Translations under genes and position numbers: made by a program | Shown here: positions 7,832 through 18,111 of the stretch, piece after piece | Layout: each line of letters starts with the position of its first letter | Numbering within the stretch: the stretch's first letter is position 1 | DNA from: Bradyrhizobium canariense | Lineage (GTDB): Bacteria; Pseudomonadota; Alphaproteobacteria; Rhizobiales; Xanthobacteraceae | Assembly (NCBI RefSeq): GCF_018130465.1 | Contig: NZ_JAFCKJ010000001.1 | Coordinates: forward strand, 682,001 to 746,000 | DNA: 64,000 nucleotides | Reading direction: 5' to 3' | Notes under the pieces: generated by a model | Seen by the model: only the letters and a program-made list of their open reading frames with translations | Database searches by the model: none | Told to the model about the DNA's origin: nothing

Positions 7832-8997
7832 CCCCTCACATGCTGACGCGATCGCTGGACCGCGGCGCCACGATCTTTCTTGCCGTCGTCGCGGCCTGCG
7901 GCATCCTCATCCCGCTCTCCAACCTGTTGCTGCCCGCGGGCTCGTTCCTGCAAGTGCCGACCTATCTCGTCGCGCTCTGGGGCAAATATGTCTGCTACGC
8001 CATCCTGGCGCTCTCGATCGACCTGATCTGGGGCTACTGCGGCATCCTCTCGCTCGGCCACGGCGCCTTCTTCGCGCTCGGCGGCTACGCCATGGGCATG
8101 TACCTGATGCGGCAGATCGGCAGCCGCGGCGTCTACGGCAACCCGATCCTGCCGGACTTCATGGTGTTCCTGAACTATTCGAAGCTGCCCTGGTACTGGT
8201 ACGGCTTCGACATGTTCTGGTTTGCCGCGCTGATGGTACTGATCGTGCCGGGCCTGCTCGCCTTCTGCTTCGGCTGGCTCGCTTTCCGCTCCCGCGTCAC
8301 GGGCGTGTATCTGTCGATCATCACGCAAGCGATGACCTATGCGTTGCTGCTCGCCTTCTTCCGCAACGATTTCGGCTTCGGCGGCAATAACGGCCTGACC
8401 GATTTCAAGGACATCCTCGGCTTCAACGTGCAGGCCGAGGGCACCCGCGCCGCGCTGTTCGCGCTGAGTTGCCTGGCGCTGATCGCCAGCTTCCTGATCT
8501 GCCGCGCCGTCGTGTCGTCCAAGCTCGGCAAGGTGTTGATCGCGATCCGCGACGCGGAATCACGCAGCCGGTTCCTCGGCTATCGCGTCGAATCCTACAA
8601 GCTGTTCGTGTTCACGCTCTCGGCCTGCATGGCCGGTGTTGCCGGCGCGCTTTACGTGCCGCAGGTCGGCATCATCAATCCATCCGAATTCGCGCCCGGC
8701 AATTCGATCGAGGCGGTGATCTGGGTCGCGGTCGGTGGCCGCGGCACGCTGGTGGGCGCGGCACTCGGTGCCGTCGTCGTCAACTACGCAAAAACGTCCT
8801 TCACCTCGGGCATGCTCGCGCCGTACTGGCTGTTCATGCTCGGCGCGCTGTTCATCCTGGTGACGCTGCTGCTGCCCAAGGGTATCGTCGGCACCTTCAA
8901 TGCCTGGTGGGATCAGTCGAAAGAGAAGCGCACCGCTGAGACCGCCGCGAGCGCGGCGGCGGAAGACGGTGTCACCGAACCCAAGATGGCGGAGTAG
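7828..8997 (+). CDS. urtC: Urea ABC transporter, second permease
   Basis: A 389-aa LivM-type permease with about ten predicted membrane segments. Landmarks are LALSIDLIWGYCGILSLGHG near the N-terminus, and ESRSRFLGYRVESYKL and WVAVGGRGTLVGA in the second half, all typical of UrtC. It pairs with UrtB to form the urea channel. The start overlaps the urtB stop (ATGA). The C-terminal ~25 residues are a charged, Ala-rich cytoplasmic tail. urtD starts 5 nt downstream. Confidence 0.96.
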   Translation: MTPHMLTRSLDRGATIFLAVVAACGILIPLSNLLLPAGSFLQVPTYLVALWGKYVCYAILALSIDLIWGYCGILSLGHGAFFALGGYAMGMYLMRQIGSRGVYGNPILPDFMVFLNYSKLPWYWYGFDMFWFAALMVLIVPGLLAFCFGWLAFRSRVTGVYLSIITQAMTYALLLAFFRNDFGFGGNNGLTDFKDILGFNVQAEGTRAALFALSCLALIASFLICRAVVSSKLGKVLIAIRDAESRSRFLGYRVESYKLFVFTLSACMAGVAGALYVPQVGIINPSEFAPGNSIEAVIWVAVGGRGTLVGAALGAVVVNYAKTSFTSGMLAPYWLFMLGALFILVTLLLPKGIVGTFNAWWDQSKEKRTAETAASAAAEDGVTEPKMAE

Positions 8998-9002
8998 GCG
9001 CA

Positions 9003-9764
9003 ATGAACGTCATGGACACCCGCGCGACCTCCGCGATGCTCTATCTCGACGGCGTGCACGTCTCGTTCGACGGCTTCCACGCCATCAACAACCTCTCGCT
9101 CACGCTCGAGCCCGGCGAGATGCGCGCCATCATCGGCCCGAACGGCGCCGGCAAGACCACGATGATGGACATCATCACCGGCAAGACCAAGCCTGACGAG
9201 GGCACGGTGCTGTTCGACGGCGTCACCGATCTGACGCGGCTGGACGAGACCCGCATCGCCGAGCTCGGCATCGGCCGCAAATTCCAGAAGCCGACCGTGT
9301 TCGAGAGCCAGACCGTGCAGGACAACCTGCTGCTCGCGCTCAATGTCGACCACAGCGTCAAGGGTACGCTGTTCTGGCGCGGCAGCCGGGCGGAGTCCGA
9401 GCAGATCGACAAGGTGCTGGAGACGATCCGCCTCACCGATGCACGCAACCGTCTCGCCGGCAGCCTCAGCCACGGCCAGAAGCAGTGGCTGGAGATCGGC
9501 ATGCTGCTCGCACAGGATCCGAAACTGCTTCTCGTCGACGAGCCCGTCGCCGGCATGACCGACGTCGAGACCCATCTCACCGCCGAGCTGCTCAAGGAAA
9601 TCAACAAGACCCATACCGTGATGGTGGTCGAGCACGACATGACGTTCGTGCGCGAGCTCGGCGTCAAGGTCACTTGCCTGCACGAGGGTACCGTGCTCGC
9701 GGAAGGCACCATCGACCAGGTCTCGTCCAACGAGCGGGTCATCGAAGTCTATCTGGGGCGCTGA
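9003..9764 (+). CDS. urtD: Urea ABC transporter, ATP-binding subunit UrtD
   Basis: A 253-aa LivG-type ATPase. The Walker A motif GPNGAGKTT is at about residues 45-53, the signature LSHGQKQ near 156, Walker B LLLVDEP near 178 and the switch His in VVEHD near 213. The His in LSHGQ in place of the usual second Gly is characteristic of UrtD. It powers urea import together with UrtE. It lies 5 nt after urtC and 3 nt before urtE, in a tightly packed operon. Confidence 0.96.
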   Translation: MNVMDTRATSAMLYLDGVHVSFDGFHAINNLSLTLEPGEMRAIIGPNGAGKTTMMDIITGKTKPDEGTVLFDGVTDLTRLDETRIAELGIGRKFQKPTVFESQTVQDNLLLALNVDHSVKGTLFWRGSRAESEQIDKVLETIRLTDARNRLAGSLSHGQKQWLEIGMLLAQDPKLLLVDEPVAGMTDVETHLTAELLKEINKTHTVMVVEHDMTFVRELGVKVTCLHEGTVLAEGTIDQVSSNERVIEVYLGR

Positions 9765-9767
9765 GCG

Positions 9768-10463
9768 ATGCTTGAGGTCAAGGACATCAACCTGTTCTAC
9801 GGCGCGGCGCAGGCGCTACGCGGCGTGTCGATCGCGGCCGAGCCCGGCAAGGTGACCTGCGTGCTCGGGCGCAACGGCGTCGGCAAGACCTCGCTCTTGC
9901 GCGCCATGGTCGGGCAGTACCCGATCTCCTCCGGCGCGATCGTGCTCGACGGCAGCGATATCACGGGCCTGAAGCCCTATGAGCGCGCGCGCAAGGGCAT
10001 CGGCTTCGTGCCGCAGGGCCGCGAGATATTTCCGCTTCTGACGGTCGAGGAGAATCTCAAGACCGGCTTCGGCCCGCTCAGGCGCGAGGACAAGCACATT
10101 CCGGACGACGTGTACTCGCTATTCCCGGTGCTGCAATCCATGCTTGGCCGGCGCGGCGGCGATCTCTCCGGCGGCCAGCAGCAACAGCTCGCGATCGGCC
10201 GCGCGCTGGTGATGCGGCCAAAGCTGCTGCTGCTCGACGAGCCGACCGAGGGTATCCAGCCCTCGATCATCAAGGACATCGGCCGCGCCATTTCCTATCT
10301 GCGCAACCTCGGCAACATCGCCATCGTGCTGGTCGAACAATATCTCGACTTTGCCTGCGAACTCGGCGACAGTTTTGCCGTGATGGATCGCGGCGCGGTG
10401 AAATTCACCTGCGACCGCTCCAATCTCGACCCGAGCGAAATCAGCCGCCAGATGGCGCTGTAA
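9768..10463 (+). CDS. urtE: Urea ABC transporter, ATP-binding subunit UrtE
   Basis: A 231-aa LivF-type ATPase with Walker A GRNGVGKTS (residues 34-42), signature LSGGQQQQLAIGRAL and Walker B LLLLDEPTEGIQPS. GIQPSII after Walker B is typical of UrtE and LivF. It forms the nucleotide-binding dimer with UrtD. It is the last transporter gene; 50 nt separate it from ureD with no terminator, so read-through into the urease genes is expected. Confidence 0.96.
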   Translation: MLEVKDINLFYGAAQALRGVSIAAEPGKVTCVLGRNGVGKTSLLRAMVGQYPISSGAIVLDGSDITGLKPYERARKGIGFVPQGREIFPLLTVEENLKTGFGPLRREDKHIPDDVYSLFPVLQSMLGRRGGDLSGGQQQQLAIGRALVMRPKLLLLDEPTEGIQPSIIKDIGRAISYLRNLGNIAIVLVEQYLDFACELGDSFAVMDRGAVKFTCDRSNLDPSEISRQMAL

Positions 10464-10513
10464 GCCAGGAAACCGCAAGCAAGAAATCCTGCCGCGACCG
10501 GCCGGGGAGACGG

Positions 10514-11344
10514 ATGCGCAGCGAACTGTCAACCAATTCGCCTGTGTTCGAGGCCAACCGTGCCCGCGGCGCGGTGCGGTTCGATGTGCACGCCCGCGAC
10601 GGCGTGACGCGGCGTGGCGCCTTGCATGAATCCGGTTCGCTCCGCGTGCGCTTTCCCTCGCCGGAGGACGACGGCCTGTCCGGTGTGTTCGTCAACACGG
10701 CCGGCGGCGTCGCCGGTGGCGATCGCTTCGACATCGAGATCTCGGCCTCTGACGCGACGCGGCTGACGCTGACCACGGCGGCCGCGGAAAAGGTCTACCG
10801 TGCGCCGGGGCAGGCGGCAGAGCTCAGCATCGCGCTGAAGGTCGCCGCAGGCGCGCATCTCGGCTGGCTGCCTCAGGAGACCATCCTGTTCGACCGGGCC
10901 CGCGTGCAGCGCCGCTTCGACATCGATCTCGACGAGGCGGCCTCGCTCCTGCTGTGCGAGATCGTGGTGTTCGGCCGCACCGCTATGGGCGAGCGGATGG
11001 AGCAGGGCGAGTTCGTCGACCGTTGGCGGCTGCGTCGTGGCGGCAAGCTGGTCTTCGCCGAGACCGTCAGGCTGGACGGCAATATCGGCGCCAAGCTCGC
11101 ACGATCCGCGGTCGCCAAGGGTGGGGCTGCGATTGGCACCGCCCTGATCGTGCCCGGCGATGAGGCGCTGGTCGAGCGTCTCCGGGAGGCATCGGAATCA
11201 TTCTCCGGCGAGGTCGGGATATCCGCCTGGAATGGATTTGCAATGGCGCGGTTCTGTGCCCAAGATGCGGCCCGCTTGCGTGCCGACATGATGGCCCTGC
11301 TGGCGCGCACCGGCATGAAGCTGCCGCGGCTGTGGCTGAATTGA
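10514..11344 (+). CDS. ureD: Urease accessory protein UreD
   Basis: A 276-aa protein of the UreD/UreH family. It has GGVAGGDRFDIEI, the AAEKVYR segment, GWLPQETILFD and FGRTAMGE, all family signatures. UreD binds apo-urease and, with UreF and UreG, forms the scaffold that delivers nickel and CO2 to the active site. It directly follows urtE and precedes ureA by 24 nt. ureD first, before ureABC, is the usual order in many bacteria. Confidence 0.94.
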   Translation: MRSELSTNSPVFEANRARGAVRFDVHARDGVTRRGALHESGSLRVRFPSPEDDGLSGVFVNTAGGVAGGDRFDIEISASDATRLTLTTAAAEKVYRAPGQAAELSIALKVAAGAHLGWLPQETILFDRARVQRRFDIDLDEAASLLLCEIVVFGRTAMGERMEQGEFVDRWRLRRGGKLVFAETVRLDGNIGAKLARSAVAKGGAAIGTALIVPGDEALVERLREASESFSGEVGISAWNGFAMARFCAQDAARLRADMMALLARTGMKLPRLWLN

Positions 11345-11368
11345 TGATGTGAACTGAAGAGATTTCGC

Positions 11369-11671
11369 ATGAACCTGTCTCCCCGCGAAAAGGACAAGCT
11401 TCTGATCTCGATGGCGGCCATCGTGGCGCGTCGCAGGCTGGACCGTGGCGTCAAACTCAACCATCCCGAGGCGATCGCGATCATCTCCGATTTCATCCTC
11501 GAAGGCGCGCGCGACGGACGCACCGTCGCCGAGCTGATGCAATCCGGCGCGCAGGTGCTCACCCGCGACCAGGTGATGCCCGGCATTCCCGAGATGATCC
11601 ACGACATCCAGGTCGAGGCGACGTTCCCGGACGGGACGAAGCTCGTCACCGTGCACGAGCCGATCAGGTAG
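11369..11671 (+). CDS. ureA: Urease gamma subunit
   Basis: A 100-aa protein, the normal size of a separate gamma subunit. It begins [13 protein letters not shown] and contains [21 protein letters not shown] and [21 protein letters not shown], the core signatures. It assembles with UreB and UreC into the urease trimer-of-trimers that hydrolyses urea to ammonia and carbamate. It lies 10 nt before ureB. Confidence 0.97.
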   Translation: MNLSPREKDKLLISMAAIVARRRLDRGVKLNHPEAIAIISDFILEGARDGRTVAELMQSGAQVLTRDQVMPGIPEMIHDIQVEATFPDGTKLVTVHEPIR

Positions 11672-11681
11672 GAGCCAGAGC

Positions 11682-11987
11682 ATGATCCCCGGCGAACTCT
11701 TCATCAAGGACGGCGAGATCGAGCTCAATGCTGGCCGCAAGACAGTAACGCTCACGGTCGCCAACACCGGTGACCGCCCGATCCAGGTCGGCTCGCACTA
11801 CCATTTCTTCGAGACCAACCCGGCGCTGAAGTTCGACCGCAAGAAAGCCCGCGGCATGCGCCTCGACATCGCCGCCGGCACCGCCGTCCGCTTCGAACCC
11901 GGCCAGACCCGCGACATCCAGCTCGTCGCCGTGGCCGGCAAGAAGACCATCTACGGCTTCCGCGGTGACGTGATGGGGAAGCTGTGA
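11682..11987 (+). CDS. ureB: Urease beta subunit
   Basis: A 101-aa protein beginning [16 protein letters not shown], with [19 protein letters not shown] and [14 protein letters not shown], diagnostic for urease beta. Length is standard. In most rhizobia ureC follows directly or after one small gene; here about 1.27 kb of other sequence (a repeat-flanked DUF559 gene and an alarmone hydrolase gene) separates ureB from ureC. Confidence 0.97.
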   Translation: MIPGELFIKDGEIELNAGRKTVTLTVANTGDRPIQVGSHYHFFETNPALKFDRKKARGMRLDIAAGTAVRFEPGQTRDIQLVAVAGKKTIYGFRGDVMGKL

Positions 11988-12021
11988 GCGCAAGTTGAGG
12001 CGAGTGCGGTGATCCACGGTG

Positions 12022-12080
12022 AGGTGAGCACAATGGTCGGGCTCCCTCCCCCCTTGCGGGGGAGGGCTGGGGAGAGGGGT
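12022..12080. repeat. 59-bp direct repeat, left copy
   Basis: Matches 12546-12604 at 58 of 59 positions (one C/G difference). It contains an internal palindrome, CCTCCCCC-TTGC-GGGGGAGG. It ends on the base before the ATG of the DUF559 gene, so its GGAGAGGGG end supplies that gene's ribosome binding site. Confidence 0.92.
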
Positions 12081-12536
12081 ATGCCGCACGACGAGGTCGG
12101 CGAGATTCAGCGCCATCGCGCCAAACGATTGAGGCGCGAGATGACTCGTGCAGAGACGTTGCTATGGCGCCACCTGAAGGCCGATCGTCTCGCGGGCCTG
12201 GCCTTTCGCCGTCAGACCCCCATGGGCAACTACATCGCCGATTTTGTCGCTCATTCCCGCAAGCTTATCGTTGAACTCGATGGCGAGAGCCACGACTTCG
12301 AAGAGCGCATCCGCCACGATGAGCGGCGCGACCAATGGTTCGCATCCCGCGGATATAGCGTGCTGCGCTTCACCAACGAAGACGTGATGAAGAACCTGGA
12401 GGGTGTTGTTCTTTCGATTCTCGAAGCAGCGGAGCAAGCGGCACCCCTCTCCCTACCCCTCCCCCGCAAGGGGGGAGGGAACCCTGCTGCCAGTGCGTCC
12501 CTTACCTCTGATACTGACACACCAGAGGAGCCATGA
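12081..12536 (+). CDS. DUF559 endonuclease-like protein
   Basis: A 151-aa protein of the DUF559 family (Vsr/MutH-like restriction-endonuclease fold). Visible landmarks are RAKRLRREMTRAETLLWRHL, the FRRQTPMGNYIADFV strand with a likely catalytic Asp, LIVELDGESHD with Glu-x-Asp, and the C-terminal GYSVLRFTNEDV. Catalytic-type Asp/Glu/His residues are present, so activity is plausible; substrate is unknown. ATG 12081 directly follows the left 59-bp repeat. The last ~25 codons run through an inverted copy of the repeat core (PLPRKGGG), so the C-terminus is repeat-derived. It is not a urease accessory gene and looks inserted between ureB and ureC. Confidence 0.85.
   Translation: MPHDEVGEIQRHRAKRLRREMTRAETLLWRHLKADRLAGLAFRRQTPMGNYIADFVAHSRKLIVELDGESHDFEERIRHDERRDQWFASRGYSVLRFTNEDVMKNLEGVVLSILEAAEQAAPLSLPLPRKGGGNPAASASLTSDTDTPEEP
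12443..12481. repeat. Inverted copy of the repeat core in the DUF559 3' end
   Basis: ACCCCTCTCCCTACCCC... through GGGGGGAGGGA is the reverse complement of the right part of the 59-bp repeats, with one mismatch near its centre. It is translated as the DUF559 tail, giving three copies of the core within 580 bp, two direct and one inverted. Confidence 0.85.
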
Positions 12537-12545
12537 TGCATCGTC

Positions 12546-12604
12546 AGGTGAGCACAATGGTCGGGCTCCCTCCCCCCTTGCGGGGGAGGGGTGGGGAGAG
12601 GGGT
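12546..12604. repeat. 59-bp direct repeat, right copy
   Basis: Direct copy of 12022-12080, starting 9 nt after the DUF559 stop. Together the two copies bracket the gene. The short segment 12605-12684 that follows contains nothing recognisable except the ribosome binding site of the next gene. Confidence 0.92.
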
Positions 12605-12684
12605 GAGCCAGGAACTCCGACCGAAGTAATTTTGCGACGCTGCGTCGATCGTGGATGTTGTCAGCGAGGAGCGCTGTGATCGTC

Positions 12685-13224
12685 ATGCTCTCCGCCGTCC
12701 GCCTCATCTCGAAAGCCGCCCATCTGGCCGCACGCCGGCATAACGGCATGGCGCGCAAGGGGCGGGGGAATGAGCCTTACATCAACCATCTCGCCGAGGT
12801 CGCGAACCTGCTTGCGGCAGCGACCGATGGTGCCGATGCCGAGTTGGTCGCGGCCGGGTGGCTGCATGATGCGATCGAAGACACCGACACCACGCGCGAG
12901 GAGCTCGCGCAAAAATTCTCCGAGCGCGTCGCGTCGCTCGTCGTCGAGTGCACCGACGACATGAGCCTGCCGAAGGCCGAACGACGGCGTCGGCAGGTGA
13001 TTGATGCGCCGAAGAAGTCGGCTGGCGCCAGGCTGATCAAGATTGCCGACAAGATCAGCAATATCGGCGCGGGCATTCATTCCGGTCCGACCGCCGAGGA
13101 GCGTGACGACCTCACCGACTACGTCGACTGGGCCGAGCAGGTGGTCGCGGGCTGCCGCGGCGCTGACGGCTGGCTCGATACGACATTCGACGACATGGTG
13201 CTCACAGCGAGGGCCTCGCTATGA
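12685..13224 (+). CDS. MESH1-type small alarmone hydrolase (HD domain)
   Basis: A 179-aa single HD-domain protein. It matches the MESH1/SpoT hydrolase pattern: H in [17 protein letters not shown] for the metal site and the ED pair, [41 protein letters not shown] with the last metal-binding Asp. No synthetase or regulatory domain is attached, so hydrolysis of (p)ppGpp is the likely role; human MESH1 also removes phosphate from NADPH. ATG 12685 is chosen; GTG 12676, closer to GAGGAG, is a real alternative. It is embedded in the urease operon between the DUF559 gene and ureC, linking alarmone turnover with urea use. Confidence 0.82.
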   Translation: MLSAVRLISKAAHLAARRHNGMARKGRGNEPYINHLAEVANLLAAATDGADAELVAAGWLHDAIEDTDTTREELAQKFSERVASLVVECTDDMSLPKAERRRRQVIDAPKKSAGARLIKIADKISNIGAGIHSGPTAEERDDLTDYVDWAEQVVAGCRGADGWLDTTFDDMVLTARASL

Positions 13225-13261
13225 GCATGACCAAAACATTCAAACGCAAACGGGGCTTGTG

Positions 13262-14977
<1,716 letters not shown>

Positions 14978-15102
14978 AATAGCGCCTCAACGCATGTCCC
15001 GGAGGATCCCCGGGCGGCTTTTGCGGTTTTGCGTTCAATCTCGCATGGTCTAAGGTCCCGCCCGGTATCTTGAGCCCAGAAGAAAAGCCGGGAGGATTTC
15101 TC

Positions 15103-15402
15103 GTGATCTACGTCGTTGCCACCTTGACCATCAAGCCCGAAACGCGCGCCGAATTCATTGCAGCCGCCACCGCCTGCATCAAGGAGACGCGGAAAGAGCC
15201 CGGCAATATCGCCTATGATCTGCATGAGAGCGTCACCGATCCCGCCAAGATGGTGTTCGTCGAGCAGTGGGAGAATGCCGAGGCGCTGGTGCCGCATCGT
15301 GCCATGGAGCACATGAAGACGTTCGGCCGCGTCGCGGTGAAGTGCTTTACGGCACCGCCGAAGATCGAAGTGATCACGCCCGAGAAGGTCGACGTCCGCT
15401 GA
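15103..15402 (+). CDS. ABM-fold putative quinol monooxygenase, copy 1
   Basis: A 99-aa dimeric alpha/beta-barrel (antibiotic biosynthesis monooxygenase) domain: IYVVATLTIKPE, EFIAAATACIKETRKEPG, YDLHESVTDP and FVEQWENAEAL are the standard blocks. Members act as small cofactor-free oxygenases or quinone-related enzymes; the substrate here is unknown. GTG 15103 is the start because GGGAGGA lies about 8 nt upstream, and this gives the same length as the neighbour. It sits between ureC and ureE in the urease operon and is a paralog of the next gene, so a tandem duplication inside the operon is likely. Confidence 0.82.
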   Translation: MIYVVATLTIKPETRAEFIAAATACIKETRKEPGNIAYDLHESVTDPAKMVFVEQWENAEALVPHRAMEHMKTFGRVAVKCFTAPPKIEVITPEKVDVR

Positions 15403-15423
15403 GCAAGAAGAGGGAGCATCCCC

Positions 15424-15723
15424 ATGATCTATGTCATCGCCACCACGTCCATGAAGCCGGAAAACAAGGACGATTTCATCAAGGGGCACAAGGCCTGCAC
15501 CGTCGAGACGCTCAAGGAGAAGGGCTGCCTTTCGTATGACGGCCACGTCAGCGTCAACAACCCCAATCAGTATGTGGTGGTCGAGCGCTGGGAGACCCGT
15601 GACGATCTCACGGCGCATGCCAAGGCGCCGCACATGAAGGTGTGGCGCGAATATTCCGCGCAGATGAAGACGGCGCCGACGGTGATCGAGATCATCAGCG
15701 ACGGCAAGGTCGAGAAGCTCTGA
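15424..15723 (+). CDS. ABM-fold putative quinol monooxygenase, copy 2
   Basis: A 99-aa ABM-domain protein, beginning [13 protein letters not shown] with [29 protein letters not shown] and [12 protein letters not shown]. It aligns end to end with the previous gene, but with many substitutions, so the duplication is old. GAGGGAGC precedes the ATG. ureE starts 10 nt downstream. Nothing ties it mechanistically to urease; a role in quinone or oxidative metabolism is a guess. Confidence 0.82.
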   Translation: MIYVIATTSMKPENKDDFIKGHKACTVETLKEKGCLSYDGHVSVNNPNQYVVVERWETRDDLTAHAKAPHMKVWREYSAQMKTAPTVIEIISDGKVEKL

Positions 15724-15733
15724 GGTAAAACGC

Positions 15734-16360
15734 ATGATCCGGGCAACGCAGGTCAGGGGACAACACCGCTTCGCGGAAGCGCCGGCGGATACGGTCGTGC
15801 TCGATTTCGACGATCGGCACCGCCGCCGCATGGCGATGACGGGGACGCGGGGGCTCGAGTTCCTGCTCGACCTGGAGAATGCCGTCGCGCTGCGCGGCGG
15901 CGATGCGCTGGTGTTGGAGGACGGCCGGCTGGTCGAGGTGGTCGCCGCGCCCGAGCCGTTGCTCGAGATCCGCGGCCACGATCCGCACCACCTTATTCGC
16001 GTCGGCTGGCATCTCGGCAATCGCCATCTGCCGACGCAGATCATGGCCAAGGGCCTGCGCATCCGCCGCGACCACGTCATCGAAGCCATGGTGAAGGGCC
16101 TCGGTGCGCGCGTGATCGAGATCGAGGCGCCGTTCGATCCCGAAGGCGGCGCCTATGCCGATGCCGGTCATGCGCATGGACACGACGACCACGCGCATCA
16201 CGATCCTGGCCACGATCATCATCATGATCATCACGGTCATGATCACCACCATGATCATGCCGCGCATGACGACGGCCACGATCACCATCACCACGACGAC
16301 GAGCATTGCGATCACCCCGACCATCACCACGGCCACAAGCATGCTCATGACCACAAATGA
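15734..16360 (+). CDS. ureE: Urease nickel metallochaperone with His-rich tail
   Basis: A 208-aa UreE. The N-terminal domain has [27 protein letters not shown] and the metal-binding domain has [12 protein letters not shown] and [12 protein letters not shown]. From about residue 152 to the end, the tail is dominated by His and Asp, far longer than the ~10-15 His in Klebsiella UreE, and probably buffers several nickel ions. The ureF start lies inside the last codons of the tail, a 14-nt overlap, so the two genes are translationally coupled. Confidence 0.95.
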   Translation: MIRATQVRGQHRFAEAPADTVVLDFDDRHRRRMAMTGTRGLEFLLDLENAVALRGGDALVLEDGRLVEVVAAPEPLLEIRGHDPHHLIRVGWHLGNRHLPTQIMAKGLRIRRDHVIEAMVKGLGARVIEIEAPFDPEGGAYADAGHAHGHDDHAHHDPGHDHHHDHHGHDHHHDHAAHDDGHDHHHHDDEHCDHPDHHHGHKHAHDHK

Positions 16361-17069
16361 GCCGGTCAGCGCCTGCGACCTCGCGGAGCGCGAGGCGGCG
16401 GCGCTGTACCGGCTGATGACCTGGCTGTCGCCGGCGTTTCCCGTCGGGGGCTTTTCCTACTCTAGCGGCCTCGAATGGGCGGTCGAGGCCGGCGACATCA
16501 CCGACGCCGCGACACTGGCGGACTGGCTCGATGCGATGCTCCGCGATGGCTCGGGCTTCTGCGATGCGACGTTTCTGGTCCACGCCCATCGCGCCACTGA
16601 AGTGGGCGAGGGCGACACCTTGAGCGATATCGCCGAGCTCGCCGCGGCCTTCGTGCCGTCGCGCGAGCGGCAGTTGGAGACGACATCGCAGGGCCGTGCC
16701 TTCATCGACATCGCCCGCGCCGCGTGGGATGCCGATGGGCTGGATGCCATGGTTGCGGCATGCCGCACGCCACTGGTCTATCCCGTTGCCGTGGGCGTGG
16801 TCGCCGCGGTGCACGGCGTGCCGCTGGTGCCGACGCTGCACGCCTTCCTGCATGCGCTGGTCTCGAACTGGATTTCCGCGGCCAGCCGGCTCGTTCCGCT
16901 CGGCCAGACCGACAGCCAGCGCGTGCTGGTGAGGCTGGAAGCCGCGGTTGCCGCGACTGCGAATCGTGCGTTGAATGCAACGTTGGACGATCTCGGCGGC
17001 GCGACGTTTCGCGCCGACCTCGCCAGCCTGCGGCACGAGACGCAATATACGCGGCTGTTCAGATCATGA
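16347..17069 (+). CDS. ureF: Urease accessory protein UreF
   Basis: A 240-aa all-helical protein with [21 protein letters not shown], the UreF signature, followed by a helical domain ending [11 protein letters not shown], also typical. It bridges UreD and UreG in the urease activation complex and controls GTPase-driven nickel insertion. The frame is open far upstream (to 16155), but that part is only the ureE His tail read in another frame (Thr/Ile/Met rich), so I start at ATG 16347; ATG 16341 is possible. Confidence 0.94.
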   Translation: MTTNEPVSACDLAEREAAALYRLMTWLSPAFPVGGFSYSSGLEWAVEAGDITDAATLADWLDAMLRDGSGFCDATFLVHAHRATEVGEGDTLSDIAELAAAFVPSRERQLETTSQGRAFIDIARAAWDADGLDAMVAACRTPLVYPVAVGVVAAVHGVPLVPTLHAFLHALVSNWISAASRLVPLGQTDSQRVLVRLEAAVAATANRALNATLDDLGGATFRADLASLRHETQYTRLFRS

Positions 17070-17091
17070 GTTGTTCGGAATTTATTCGATT

Positions 17092-17213
17092 GTCGTCCCG
17101 GCGAAGGCCGGGACCCATACCCACAAATCTTTGTGGCTATGGGAGGATGTGGCCACAGCGGACCTCGTCAGCTCAGTACGGTGGCTATGGGTCCCGGTCT
17201 TCGCCGGGACGAC
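17092..17213. repeat. Palindromic intergenic element A1
   Basis: Begins GTCGTCCCGGCGAAGGCCGG and ends with the near-complement TCTTCGCCGGGACGAC, with a central part containing a second inverted repeat (CCACAAAT / ATTTGTGG region). It is the first of six family A copies in this window. It sits between ureF and ureG, inside the operon, and would form a strong RNA hairpin there. Confidence 0.92.
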
Positions 17214-17226
17214 ATTAGGAGAGAGC

Positions 17227-17850
17227 ATGTCGAAATCTCACGGCCCCTTGCGTGTCGGCGTCGGCGGTCCGGTCGGATCGGGCAAGACCGCGCTGATGGA
17301 CCTGCTCTGCAAGACCATGCGCGAGCGCTACGACATCGCCGCGATCACCAACGACATCTACACCAAATGGGATGCGGAATTCCTTGTGCGCTCGGGCTCG
17401 CTGACGCCGGACCGCATTGCAGGGGTCGAGACCGGCGGCTGCCCGCACACCGCGATCCGCGAGGACGCCTCGATGAATCTCGCCGCGGTGGCGGACATGC
17501 GCGCCAAGTTTCCCGGGCTCGATCTCGTGCTGATCGAATCCGGCGGTGACAACCTCGCTGCCACTTTTTCCCCGGAGCTCGCCGATCTCACCATTTACGT
17601 CATCGACGTGGCGGCCGGCGACAAGATCCCGTCCAAGGGCGGCCCCGGCATCACCCGCTCCGACCTCCTTGTCATCAACAAGATCGACCTGGCGCCCCAT
17701 GTTGGCGCCTCCCTGGAAAAGATGGAGACGGACGCCAGGCGCATGCGCGGCGAGCGGCCGTTCGTCATGACCAACCTGAAGAAGAGCCAGGGGCTCGAGC
17801 GCATCATCGGCTTCATCGAGGCCAAAGGCGGCTTGAAACGGGCCAGCTGA
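17227..17850 (+). CDS. ureG: Urease accessory GTPase UreG
   Basis: A 207-aa SIMIBI-class GTPase. The P-loop GPVGSGKT is at residues 14-21, the metal-binding Cys-Pro-His at 72-74 ([11 protein letters not shown]), then [19 protein letters not shown] and the [10 protein letters not shown] base-recognition motif. It binds nickel and, on GTP hydrolysis, hands it to urease with UreD and UreF. AGGAGAG precedes ATG 17227. The upstream family A repeat may alter its expression relative to ureF. Confidence 0.97.
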   Translation: MSKSHGPLRVGVGGPVGSGKTALMDLLCKTMRERYDIAAITNDIYTKWDAEFLVRSGSLTPDRIAGVETGGCPHTAIREDASMNLAAVADMRAKFPGLDLVLIESGGDNLAATFSPELADLTIYVIDVAAGDKIPSKGGPGITRSDLLVINKIDLAPHVGASLEKMETDARRMRGERPFVMTNLKKSQGLERIIGFIEAKGGLKRAS

Positions 17851-17964
17851 CCGGCGCGACCACTTAACGCAGTCGTTTCCCTCCGTTAACACTCTGGGCA
17901 GAGCCGCATCCGCGGAACAAATTTCGGTCACGGCGATTGATTACCTCCGGTGCCCGGAGCAAAT

Positions 17965-17986
17965 CCCGGCCGGACGACCGGCCGGG
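17965..17986 (+). terminator. Possible terminator after ureG
   Basis: CCCGGCCG and its complement form an 8-bp stem with a 6-nt loop, followed about 10 nt later by a weak T-tract (AAGCTTTTC). It lies in the 260-nt gap after the urease genes, which otherwise shows no gene. Confidence 0.4.
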
Positions 17987-18111
17987 CGGATTAAGCTTTT
18001 CAGGCGACCCAAGTTGCGTACTGATGCCTCCTCCTCCATTATCCCGGCCATTGGGGTTCACCCTGTTTCGGCACGTGCCCGTTCGAGCGGCATCCATATG
18101 CTCCGTGTTTT

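Noticed and set aside
12022-12604. Insertion sequence
   Set aside because: No transposase gene or terminal inverted repeats; only a DUF559 gene and direct repeats are visible.
16155-16346. N-terminal extension of UreF
   Set aside because: It is the ureE His-tail sequence read in another frame (Thr, Ile, Met runs).
17878-17940. EcfG promoter before the HWE kinase
   Set aside because: A GGAAC is present near 17916 but no CGTT follows at 16 or 17 nt.
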